38,533 bases of DNA from the NCBI GenBank assembly GCA_009926145.1, contig RFPJ01000003.1:1-38533 (forward strand), written 5' to 3'. This DNA is from Bacteroidota bacterium. Lineage in GTDB: Bacteria; Bacteroidota; Rhodothermia; Balneolales; Balneolaceae. The notes under the pieces are model-generated. The model ran no database searches. It was not told where the DNA came from and saw nothing but the letters and a program-made list of their open reading frames with translations. A program made the position numbers and the translations under genes. Below, piece by piece: positions 21,101 through 28,695 of the stretch. The stretch's first letter is position 1; each line of letters starts with the position of its first letter.

Positions 21101-21338
21101 CTTCAGGATCAATAGAACGATAAAGCTTCCATATCAATTCAACAGGAAACACATAATTCAGATGTGCCGAGCTACCCTTTTTCAATGCAACTTCACGCTC
21201 GACCCATTCTTGGAATTCACGGTTGGGAACCACTACCCATGGGGCCTCTAGAGGCGATGTATTTTTTTGAAGCTGTAGGCTCAAATACCCAATCAGTTCT
21301 GTAGGATTTTGAGCTTCAAAGTAATGGATCATAGACAA
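18153..21338 (-). CDS. recC: Exodeoxyribonuclease V subunit gamma (RecC)
   Basis: PWVVVPNREFQEWVEREVALKKGSSAHLNYVFP; SVPDLLTYAPIITHIFG; VAMLGLNEQVLPGNQTRPIFDLI; 4-bp overlap with recB. Confidence 0.95.
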   Translation of the reverse strand: MSMIHYFEAQNPTELIGYLSLQLQKNTSPLEAPWVVVPNREFQEWVEREVALKKGSSAHLNYVFPVELIWKLYRSIDPEVPKKLPTDLNALSFRIFELLEKDPLFMEVYQGLEDEMQRFALAQQYADVFDQYLNVRPQMILGWEKGIHESKYPHDAITDSQLELQMRLWKSITDSFIAESNNHISRSSIYRRWFELLQSAEIESLKNQLPKQLFVLGERDWGEVLLKSMEGLSTVCIVHLVNYSSFSSSSQRRGTTFSPFLKNLSLKWEQSCRSSEGLLRISENLQRPQMPQESKDSVFTLEKILDLEGTIHSCHSPKREVEVLKDDILSFIKQNPDVALDTIGISVPDLLTYAPIITHIFGQEPRVPVYLPLNHAQTLRSSLMMILELVSGDFKMNELVDVLNDPNIARVYDISDEDVNQIKHWITQTNIHFGLEESHPFSFKEGLLSWWRGFLFNEKEFQDSISPSPSHLIRKNDHLEVLSKLQLLFDRLRLLSKGLHANRSTVEWIDWIQKVFIENFETIRNEEGWVFDTEIQWLDKLKLELSYANVSISQELFLKWFRQVAIEKDNHASTYGFGILVSEHIPNRLIPFNYVAMLGLNEQVLPGNQTRPIFDLIHRHPISGERERKKDLHRLFIERLSLTRQRYFLSYEGSDVHTNKVKNPSPLITQLRYLHHEFYRNHTISSHSSTAAISPKLLVFDHRLHGFSQDYFQSDTDKVSFHKHYYQQLTTKLSVQNRNQSFVTNQFYEGLSIEKKTFDSIDIVDLIRFYQHPAKYLLERQLSIKPAYESRELMDFEQYELNHLDTYLVKNSIWDSIVQDYSKSECQMYLESKKIIPPLGVYQPKFDELYAEIHSFYELVVPSQRQVGMVQTEITLDDSKLFGNLQLGQNQSIQDFRLGSMSTKYAIEYWIKFLFNAVSNKANEANYYYLKSNLPRVCTLSIEHSDQALETLKRIVKGYKQSVQSVESLHFLPQSSFAFITGGYDKRKKVFDESKARAKAKAEWFPKTYESPLPSESEDIWNSMIWGEHAPVEDDLFVTKSYEFWDEWNTVSDDKPFKGLR

Positions 21339-21389
21339 AGAAAAACAAAAGGTGTTTTAAATAGTGAATTACCGTAATTTGATTAAGAA

Positions 21390-21420
21390 ATATTTTATAC
21401 TTCATTATATAATAAAATAT
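21390..21420. promoter_or_regulatory. Perfect 9-bp inverted repeat in the recC/thioesterase divergent intergenic region
   Basis: atattttat (21390-21398) and ataaaatat (21412-21420), 13-nt spacer, in the 90-bp divergent gap. Confidence 0.35.
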
Positions 21421-21428
21421 ACTTTTGT

Positions 21429-21797
21429 ATGCAATTTTATAGTAGAAAAATTATTAAACCTCAAGATCTCAATAATTATGGCACCTTATTTGGTGGAGCC
21501 GTATTAAGTTGGATTGACGAGGAGGCCGCTGTATTTGTTGCCTGCCAGTTAGGTAAAAAAAATATCGTTACAAAATACATGTCCGAAATCAATTTTGTTC
21601 ATTCAGGTGAATTAGGTGATGTGATCGAGATTGGTATGGAAACTGTTAAATTTGGCACTAGTTCCATTACAGTTCGCTGCGAAGTTCGTACAAAATTCAG
21701 CAAAAAAACCATTGTGACCATCGAAAAAATAGTATTTGTTCATGTAGATGAGAATGGACGTCCAAAAGCCCATGGGGTTACCGAAGCCGTTGAATAA
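21429..21797 (+). CDS. Hotdog-fold acyl-CoA thioesterase (YciA-like)
   Basis: NNYGTLFGGAVLSWIDEEAAVFV, INFVHSGELGDVIEIG, TIEKIVFVHVDENGRPKAHG. Confidence 0.9.
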   Translation: MQFYSRKIIKPQDLNNYGTLFGGAVLSWIDEEAAVFVACQLGKKNIVTKYMSEINFVHSGELGDVIEIGMETVKFGTSSITVRCEVRTKFSKKTIVTIEKIVFVHVDENGRPKAHGVTEAVE

Positions 21798-22321
21798 TGA
21801 GGTACTGTAAAGAAAGTGAACTTCTGGATACCGATTTTATTTACTCACTTTTAGGACGCCCTTACAAAGACCCCAATCGTCTGCTGAGTGTTTCTGGTTC
21901 GGGCGGATATTTTATAGAAGATATTCAACTCGAAGATTCGACTTTGGCACCCATACCTGATGATGCCAAAGCCAACATTCAACGTTACGATAAAGGACTT
22001 TTAATTGCCTTTAATAAGAGTAATAGACTTTATGGTCTCGCGGTGTTATGGGAAGAAATTAATGAGATACAATTAAGCCAAGGCCCCGTTCATCTTCAAC
22101 CCAAGTTCCCACTACCTCTGTGGTGGTTATTACGATTTGGTGTAGCTCCGGAAAAAGCAAAACATTTTGGTTTATTTGGGGAGTATAAACAAGAGCCTTT
22201 GACATTGCGGATTACCTTTGGAGGACAACAGATATCTCTATTTGCCAATGGTTTTTCCTTTGATGAAAAAGCATCTTATTTTAGAGCTCTATCAGAGAAA
22301 ACTGTGGTCATAATTCAATAG
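21797..22321 (+). CDS. Hypothetical protein, possibly PH-like
   Basis: Intact 174-aa ORF overlapping the thioesterase stop by 1 bp; no family recognised with confidence. Confidence 0.5.
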   Translation: MRYCKESELLDTDFIYSLLGRPYKDPNRLLSVSGSGGYFIEDIQLEDSTLAPIPDDAKANIQRYDKGLLIAFNKSNRLYGLAVLWEEINEIQLSQGPVHLQPKFPLPLWWLLRFGVAPEKAKHFGLFGEYKQEPLTLRITFGGQQISLFANGFSFDEKASYFRALSEKTVVIIQ

Positions 22322-22366
22322 GTATCCAGTAGATCACTAATGCAATCAGAATAAATAAAGGTAAAA

Positions 22367-23383
22367 ATGAAGGTTCTTGTTACAGGTGGTGCGGGCTATA
22401 TCGGTAGCCATACATGTATAGAGTTATTAGACCACGGTCATGAGGTAATAGTGATCGATAATTTGTCGAACTCCCATCCACGTTCATTAGAGCGAGTTCA
22501 AAGCATCACCCAAAAAGAGCTCTTTTTCTACGAGAAGGATTTACTGGACAAAGAGGCCCTTAACCAGATCTTTCAAACTCATGCTATTGATGCAGTCATT
22601 CATTTCGCTGGATATAAGGCTGTTGGTGAGTCCGTTGAACAACCTCTAATGTATTATCAGAATAACATTCAATCGACACTTATACTCTGTGAGACCATGC
22701 AGAGGTATGGAGTACATCACTTGGTTTTTAGTTCATCAGCTACAGTGTACGGGATGGATACAAAAAGCCCTATACCAGAAAATGCTCCACTTTCGGCTAC
22801 TAATCCCTATGGTAGAACCAAATTATTTATTGAAGAAATACTTCGAGATTGGGCATTAACCCTACCTGAAAGCTCGATCACACTCCTTCGTTATTTCAAT
22901 CCCGTAGGTGCCCATTCATCGGGTTTGATAGGTGAAGACCCTCAAGGTATACCAAACAATTTAATGCCCTATGTCACCCAAGTAGCCTCAGGTAGACGGG
23001 AGATTCTATCTGTGTTTGGCAATGACTACGATACCCTCGATGGAACAGGCGTACGAGATTACATCCATGTAGTCGATTTGGCCTTAGGACATGTCAAAGC
23101 CCTTGAACATTCCTTTAAAAGTACAGGATGTGACGCCTATAATTTAGGTACGGGGAACGGAACCAGTGTCTTGGAGTTAGTCAAAGCTTTTGAACAAGCT
23201 ACAGGGCAAAACGTACCCTATCAAATTACGGACCGAAGGCCGGGGGATGTAGCCACCTGCTTTGCCAATCCAAACAAGGCCAAATTAGAATTATCATGGG
23301 AAGCTACCAGGGATATTGTCGAAATGTGTAAGGACAGTTGGAACTGGCAATCTAAGCATCCAATGGGTTATCAAACTTCCTAG
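22367..23383 (+). CDS. galE: UDP-glucose 4-epimerase
   Basis: MKVLVTGGAGYIGSHTCIELLDHGHEVIVIDNLSNS; FSSSATVYG; NPYGRTK; LRYFNPVGAHSSGLIGEDPQGIPNNLMPYV. Confidence 0.97.
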   Translation: MKVLVTGGAGYIGSHTCIELLDHGHEVIVIDNLSNSHPRSLERVQSITQKELFFYEKDLLDKEALNQIFQTHAIDAVIHFAGYKAVGESVEQPLMYYQNNIQSTLILCETMQRYGVHHLVFSSSATVYGMDTKSPIPENAPLSATNPYGRTKLFIEEILRDWALTLPESSITLLRYFNPVGAHSSGLIGEDPQGIPNNLMPYVTQVASGRREILSVFGNDYDTLDGTGVRDYIHVVDLALGHVKALEHSFKSTGCDAYNLGTGNGTSVLELVKAFEQATGQNVPYQITDRRPGDVATCFANPNKAKLELSWEATRDIVEMCKDSWNWQSKHPMGYQTS

Positions 23384-23431
23384 ATTTAGTCTTGTGATTT
23401 ATACGAAAATGCTCTTACTTATAAGTCCAAT

Positions 23432-23513
23432 GCCAAAGTGGCGGAATTGGTAGACGCGCACGACTCAAAATCGTGTTCCTTCGGGAGTGTGGGTTCGATT
23501 CCCACCTTTGGTA
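23432..23513 (+). tRNA. tRNA-Leu (anticodon CAA)
   Basis: Acceptor GCCAAAG/CTTTGGT; anticodon arm CACGA-CTCAAAA-TCGTG; long variable arm (class II); T-arm GTGGGTTCGATTCCCAC; no encoded CCA. Confidence 0.95.
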
Positions 23514-23537
23514 CTGAAGCAAATAATGGAGTTCAGC

Positions 23538-23744
23538 ATGAAAAAAAACATGGGGAATCTAGACAGAATTATTCGTACAGCCCTTGCAGTAGTTGTAGGA
23601 GTGTTGTATTTCAATGGAACTTTAGGTGGTACACTGGGTATCGTATTGCTGGTTTTTGCAACCATATTTTTACTTACCAGTTTTATTAGCTTCTGCCCTC
23701 TTTACACAGTTTTTGGGATAAAAACCTGCGCAACTGAAAAATAG
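23538..23744 (+). CDS. DUF2892 (YgaP-type transmembrane) family protein
   Basis: MKKNMGNLDRIIRTALAVVVGVLYFNGTLGGTLGIVLLVFATIFLLTSFISFCPLYTVFGIKTC. ATG at 23538 has ggag upstream; the ORF-track start at 23487 lies inside the tRNA. Confidence 0.85.
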   Translation: MKKNMGNLDRIIRTALAVVVGVLYFNGTLGGTLGIVLLVFATIFLLTSFISFCPLYTVFGIKTCATEK

Positions 23745-23747
23745 TTT

Positions 23748-24404
23748 TTAGCGTTTCCTCAAAACGGTGCATCCATCTCTGATCGGTAGTAGTAGCTGAT
23801 CTACGCGATCATCTTCTACTAGTAACTTATTAAACCGATCCAAAGACATAGACTTTGAATCACTTGGATTCAATACATTAGCATTCCAGAGAACATTGTC
23901 GACGACCATAATCCCACCTTTTTTCAAATGTGTGAGGGTATGTTGATAGTAGTGCTCATAGTACAATTTATCGGCATCTAAATAGATAAAATCATACATC
24001 TTCTGGAGGTTGATTACATATTCTCGAGCATTGGCTTTGATTAACTTTATCCTGCTATCAAAACCAAATTGCTTGAAATGAGACTCAGCAATTTTTTGAT
24101 ATCGTAAATTCATTTCTACGGTCTCAATACATCCTCCTTCTGGTAGTGCTTCTGCCATTTTTATGGCCGTGTAGCCCGTGAAGGTTCCAATCTCTAAAAT
24201 CTCTCTTGCTCCCGATATTTGAATAAGTACTTGCAAAAGGTTCCCTACCAAAGGTCCACTAAGCATGTCTATATACTCTAATTCATCATCAGATTGCCGA
24301 ATAAGTTCTTGTATGGTGTCACTTTCAGGATAGGAATGTACTTCGGCGTACCGCTCAACTTCAGCATCTGAAATACTGCGGTATGGGATTGGTCTATTTT
24401 TCAC
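23748..24404 (-). CDS. Class I SAM-dependent O-methyltransferase
   Basis: LEIGTFTGYTAIKMAEALPEGGCIETVE; YDFIYLDADKLYYEHYY; LKKGGIMVVDNVLW. Confidence 0.92.
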   Translation of the reverse strand: MKNRPIPYRSISDAEVERYAEVHSYPESDTIQELIRQSDDELEYIDMLSGPLVGNLLQVLIQISGAREILEIGTFTGYTAIKMAEALPEGGCIETVEMNLRYQKIAESHFKQFGFDSRIKLIKANAREYVINLQKMYDFIYLDADKLYYEHYYQHTLTHLKKGGIMVVDNVLWNANVLNPSDSKSMSLDRFNKLLVEDDRVDQLLLPIRDGCTVLRKR

Positions 24405-24410
24405 TAATTT

Positions 24411-25064
24411 GTGCTAAGTTTTTTTCAAATATACGTTAATAAAGCTTTTTTTGTGCATTTTATACCTGCAAAAGAACATCCCCTCTATCTGTGGTTTTTT
24501 TACCAAGTAACTCGAATTTTGTTTGTATTACGATTTAACAAGGTAGTTATACATGGAGATTATCTTCCCAATCGCAGGAGTAGTACTATATTTTACTGCA
24601 ATCACAATTACTGGTGGGACCCGCTCATTCCGCATTATCTCAATACCCGCCTGTTTAAGCAGAAAGCAAGAGGAATGATGGATTTACGACAGATTCAAAA
24701 ATATTCCTTCTTTCCAAAAATAGGTGTGTTTTCAGTGGATTTAGAACATCATAGAAATACCATTACCAGTTTGAGATACGCCGTTGAACATCTAAAAACA
24801 CCCAATGCCGCTCTTTATTTATTTCCAGAGGGAACCATCGTTCCCGTAGACTCAAAACCACTGAACTTTAAACCAGGTCTAGCATGGATTCAAAAACATT
24901 CCATTCACTCCGAAATCATCCCTATTGCTATATACATTGATTATTCTAAAGGTTCTAAACCCAACCTTCATATTCAGATTGGAAGCCGTTTAACGGAGAA
25001 GCAAGATATGGAGCAAAAGTTGCGCGAGCTCATAGAGCATCTTAAACGTAAAGTGCATACATAA
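24411..25064 (+). CDS. 1-acyl-sn-glycerol-3-phosphate acyltransferase-like (PlsC fold), possible CruD-type
   Basis: HX4D motif CNHNYWWDPLI; LYLFPEGTIVP; start uncertain (GTG 24411 or GTG 24453). Confidence 0.85.
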   Translation: MLSFFQIYVNKAFFVHFIPAKEHPLYLWFFYQVTRILFVLRFNKVVIHGDYLPNRRSSTIFYCNHNYWWDPLIPHYLNTRLFKQKARGMMDLRQIQKYSFFPKIGVFSVDLEHHRNTITSLRYAVEHLKTPNAALYLFPEGTIVPVDSKPLNFKPGLAWIQKHSIHSEIIPIAIYIDYSKGSKPNLHIQIGSRLTEKQDMEQKLRELIEHLKRKVHT

Positions 25065-25083
25065 TCGCCAAGAGAATCATATC

Positions 25084-26190
25084 TTACCATGTCTTGGGAT
25101 ACAGAAACCTAGATTTTTGAACCCAATGAGCTTTTTTACTCAAATATCGTAATCTCATATGCACCATCCACCAGTATTTGGAATTTGCGATGCGATCAGG
25201 TTTAATATACTCTGAGATACCTCTTTGTATTCTTCGGGTTGAACCCGTCACGAACGAAGCCTCACTGTAGTATCTTTGATAAAAAGGACCATCATCAATG
25301 ACCTTATCGGAATGTATCACTAGTTCTAATCCTTCACCGGTACACTTGAGTGTCTTGGCCGCATTCAAACCGAACCTATTCTCTGAATAATCTGATAATT
25401 CGATATGATCAATGGTAAAATCTTGCATACCCTTCTCTAAGGGTAGTAACCATGCATTTTTTTGCACTCCTTCATGAGTATTCATAAGGTAGTATACCAA
25501 GGTATAATCGGTAAAATGAACTCTCCCCCAATACCAATCATCAAAACTTTCCTTGAGCGGTTCAAATCCAATATTGTGATCATGATAGCCTAGACCATTA
25601 AAGGCTAGGGTATACATATCCGATCGACCGTCAATATTTAGGTTACCCATAACACCTGCTCTTGGCAGTATTAAATTCCATGAATGTTTAAAGGACTCTG
25701 GAATCTCATGCGAGATTTTCGCTGCAAAGTTAGCAGCTGGAGCATGGTCTGTAGTATCCTGAACAAATTTCAAACGTCCACGGAGTTGAAATCCTGAATC
25801 GAGCATTTGATTCAGGATAATTTCGTATTCAACTTTATCATCCAAAATTCGTCGTTCAAAAATGTTGCTACCTAACGAAATGGAAAAATCTTCGGTTTGA
25901 ACTGCTAAACGGTCTGCCGCGTATTCTAAGAAACTATAATACTCTGCCCTTTCATGATTGTAGATAGATACACTAATTGCAGGAAAATTATGAGCCGTGC
26001 CATGTCCTTCAAATGATGGGCTTTTCTGAGCTTGAATATAGGCCGGCGAGAAAGGATTCCCATCATAGAAGATTATGACGAACGACCATTTTTTGTCGGC
26101 ACTTAGAGCATCAAAATACCACCATTCATAACTACCTATATCTGGTTTTTTGTGAGGAAGCTCGGCATTTAAATCAGAACGAATATACAT
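25084..26190 (-). CDS. crtC: CrtC-family carotenoid 1,2-hydratase
   Basis: YEWWYFDALSADKKWSFVIIFYDGNPFSPAYI plus WYWGRVHFTDYTLVYYL fit the CrtC/hydroxyneurosporene synthase family. Confidence 0.8.
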   Translation of the reverse strand: MYIRSDLNAELPHKKPDIGSYEWWYFDALSADKKWSFVIIFYDGNPFSPAYIQAQKSPSFEGHGTAHNFPAISVSIYNHERAEYYSFLEYAADRLAVQTEDFSISLGSNIFERRILDDKVEYEIILNQMLDSGFQLRGRLKFVQDTTDHAPAANFAAKISHEIPESFKHSWNLILPRAGVMGNLNIDGRSDMYTLAFNGLGYHDHNIGFEPLKESFDDWYWGRVHFTDYTLVYYLMNTHEGVQKNAWLLPLEKGMQDFTIDHIELSDYSENRFGLNAAKTLKCTGEGLELVIHSDKVIDDGPFYQRYYSEASFVTGSTRRIQRGISEYIKPDRIANSKYWWMVHMRLRYLSKKAHWVQKSRFLYPKTW

Positions 26191-26240
26191 CTAGGATATC
26201 TGGTGTATGAGGTTTATATAGAGTTCGTTACCTTCTAGTT

Positions 26241-27437
26241 ATGATGACAATTATATCAGATTGGATCTTATTAGCAGCAGGTTTTGCATTAGCATTCCAA
26301 GTTTTTACGCTTTTCAATTACCTTAGAAACCGTTACTACATTACTGCCATTCCCAAGGAAAATCAAAAAAAAGATATACCAATTACTCAAGCTACCATTA
26401 GTGTATGCATCCCCGCCCGCAACGAGGCCAATAACATCGTTAAAACCATAGACTCTCTTCTGAGGCAAACCCACCCCCCATTTGAAATACTTGTCTTAGA
26501 CGATCAATCCACGGATGAAACCTACCAATTGGTAGAAGCGATTGCTAAAGTAAATCCATCCGTCAAACTTTTTAAGGGTATGGAAAAACCCTCAGATTGG
26601 CTTGGAAAAAATTGGGCCTGCCACCAACTTTCCGAAAAAGCAAATGGCACTATTTTGATCTTTCAAGATGCCGATGTTTGGATGTCTGGTCAAGCCATAG
26701 AAAGGATAGCCACCCAATTTGATACCTATGACGCTGTAACCGTTTGGCCTCACCAAATTTTAGGTAGTTTTTTTGAACGATTGGTCTTACCAGGAGTCTA
26801 TTATGCTTTGCTCACCTTATTTCCAGCAGCCTATTTAAATCAAAAACCCAAATGGCTGCCAGCAAGTATCTATCCCAGATTTAAACATTTATTTGCCGCA
26901 GCGAATGGTCAATTTATTGGCATAAAAAAAGCAGTATACCAGAAACTTGGAGGACATAAGTTTGTAAAAATGGAAGTAGTCGAAGACATGGCTTTGGCCA
27001 AACTAATTAAAACACATGACTACTTAGTTGGAATGTTTCATGGTGCAGATACCGTATACTGCCGCATGTACCACAATGCTCGCGAGGTATGGGAAGGTTT
27101 TTCTAAGAATTTTATGGCCGGCTTTCCAAATACATTCAGCTTCGTAGCCATGGCATTCGTGCATGTACTAAGTTTCATATTGCCAGTAGTACTCTTGTGT
27201 ATCTCCACTTTTCGGCTACAGTCGGATAATTCTGAACTAATTCTATACTTCTCTATTGTTTCTGTAGCCATTTTTACCTTCATCCGAATCCATTTAGGCA
27301 TAATTTTTAAATGGAAAATGGTCTATAGTTTTATACACTTTGGTACGGTTTTGTGGTTTCAAATTTTAGGAATTACGTTATTATGGAATAAAATAATTGG
27401 GAAAAAGAGTCATTGGAAAGGCAGAGAAATCTCATAA
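26241..27437 (+). CDS. Family 2 glycosyltransferase, CruC/CrtQ-like
   Basis: ISVCIPARNEANNIVKTIDSLLRQTHPPFEILVLDDQSTDET; KPSDWLGKNWACHQL; FQDADVWM; C-terminal TM helices. Confidence 0.85.
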   Translation: MMTIISDWILLAAGFALAFQVFTLFNYLRNRYYITAIPKENQKKDIPITQATISVCIPARNEANNIVKTIDSLLRQTHPPFEILVLDDQSTDETYQLVEAIAKVNPSVKLFKGMEKPSDWLGKNWACHQLSEKANGTILIFQDADVWMSGQAIERIATQFDTYDAVTVWPHQILGSFFERLVLPGVYYALLTLFPAAYLNQKPKWLPASIYPRFKHLFAAANGQFIGIKKAVYQKLGGHKFVKMEVVEDMALAKLIKTHDYLVGMFHGADTVYCRMYHNAREVWEGFSKNFMAGFPNTFSFVAMAFVHVLSFILPVVLLCISTFRLQSDNSELILYFSIVSVAIFTFIRIHLGIIFKWKMVYSFIHFGTVLWFQILGITLLWNKIIGKKSHWKGREIS

Positions 27438-27446
27438 ATACTACAA

Positions 27447-28364
27447 ATGAACGTTGAAATTGAAGCATTTTTGAAATTTTTACGGGTTGAAAAAAATGCC
27501 TCTAACCATACCCTTCAATCCTATCAAACGGATTTATTACAGTTTAATGAATTCGTAAAAGAACACTTTGATACAGCTGAAGTACAGATACAGTACATCG
27601 ACCGATTACTTATACGTCTATGGTTAGGAGAGCTAAGTGAGCATCAAAGAGCACAAAGTACTGTAGCTAGAAAAGTAGCCTCTCTTCGATCTTTTTTTAA
27701 GTATGCGTATAAGAAAGATTGGATCGCAAAAAATCCTGCTCATCTACTTGTTATTCCCAGAAAAGAAAAGCATCTCCCAAAGACCGTTCCTCAACCCGAT
27801 ATAATGAGAATGTTAGATGACACCCTTTCAGAGGAAGATGCACAAATCTCATATCAAGACCGTGTTATTTTAGAACTTTTTTATAGTTCAGGCTTACGTG
27901 TTAGTGAACTTTGTGCCTTAAATCCTGAACATCTCAATTTATCTCAATCATGGATTAGGGTGTTAGGTAAAGGCAATAAAGAACGGGTGGTTCCAATTGC
28001 AAGATCTGTTCGAGACCTTCTAGGAGAACATGTAAATGAGTCCAAATATAAACGTCAGTTATTGAAAACAAAGAGTGGCGATAATCCCCTATTTTTTGCA
28101 CCTTCAGGTAAGAGAATTTATTCAAGACATGTGTATCGAATCGTAAATAAAGCTCTTATGAAGTATTCTGAAGTCACCCAAAAAAGTCCACACGTTCTTC
28201 GGCACAGTTTTGCAACACACATGTTAGATAATGGCGCAGATATACGCATGATTAAAGAGTTTTTAGGACACTCCAGTCTAGCTTCCACCCAGGTTTATAC
28301 ACATACCAGTGTCGAACGCCTAAAGAATATTTATGAACAAGCACATCCTCGTGCGAAATCCTAA
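27447..28364 (+). CDS. xerC: Tyrosine recombinase XerC/XerD
   Basis: SSGLRVSELCAL; HVLRHSFATHMLDNGADIRMIKEFLGHSSLASTQVYTHTS; length 305 aa typical of Xer. Confidence 0.9.
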   Translation: MNVEIEAFLKFLRVEKNASNHTLQSYQTDLLQFNEFVKEHFDTAEVQIQYIDRLLIRLWLGELSEHQRAQSTVARKVASLRSFFKYAYKKDWIAKNPAHLLVIPRKEKHLPKTVPQPDIMRMLDDTLSEEDAQISYQDRVILELFYSSGLRVSELCALNPEHLNLSQSWIRVLGKGNKERVVPIARSVRDLLGEHVNESKYKRQLLKTKSGDNPLFFAPSGKRIYSRHVYRIVNKALMKYSEVTQKSPHVLRHSFATHMLDNGADIRMIKEFLGHSSLASTQVYTHTSVERLKNIYEQAHPRAKS

Positions 28365-28382
28365 CCATTAACGGAGAGTACT

Positions 28383-28679
28383 ATGAAAAAGAATATCACA
28401 TCCCGGCACTTTGAGGCAAGCGAACAACTAAAGGATTTTGCTCATGAACAAATGGATAAATTAACCCATATTTTTGACCGTATTACTTCATGTTCTCTCA
28501 TTATGGAAGAACATCCAGATCATGATAACCCACAGGGTGCCGAATTAGTCGTAAATATACCTCAAAAAAGTCTAACGGCTACCAGCAATAAAGAGACCTA
28601 TGAGAAGGCCATTCATGATGCTGTTGAAAATATGAAACGACAATTAAGGCGATATAAAGAAAAAAAATTAAGCCACTAA
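28383..28679 (+). CDS. hpf: Ribosome hibernation-promoting factor, short form (HPF/RaiA family)
   Basis: MKKNITSRHFEASEQLKDFAHEQMDKLTHIFDRI...DAVENMKRQLRRYKEK. Confidence 0.92.
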   Translation: MKKNITSRHFEASEQLKDFAHEQMDKLTHIFDRITSCSLIMEEHPDHDNPQGAELVVNIPQKSLTATSNKETYEKAIHDAVENMKRQLRRYKEKKLSH

Positions 28680-28695
28680 ACTAACGCATAACCCA

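Noticed and set aside
23438-23689. ORFs overlapping the tRNA-Leu (23438 + and 23465 -)
   Set aside because: They translate through the tRNA gene; the real product there is tRNA-Leu and the downstream DUF2892 gene starts at 23538.
28295-28303. TTATACACA, a DnaA-box-like match
   Set aside because: Lies inside the conserved xerC coding motif (QVYTHTS); the degenerate TTATNCACA consensus is expected about once in this window by chance.
27447-28364. Tyrosine recombinase as a mobile-element integrase
   Set aside because: Length, motifs and the hpf/hprK neighbourhood fit a housekeeping Xer recombinase; no att-like repeats or cargo seen.
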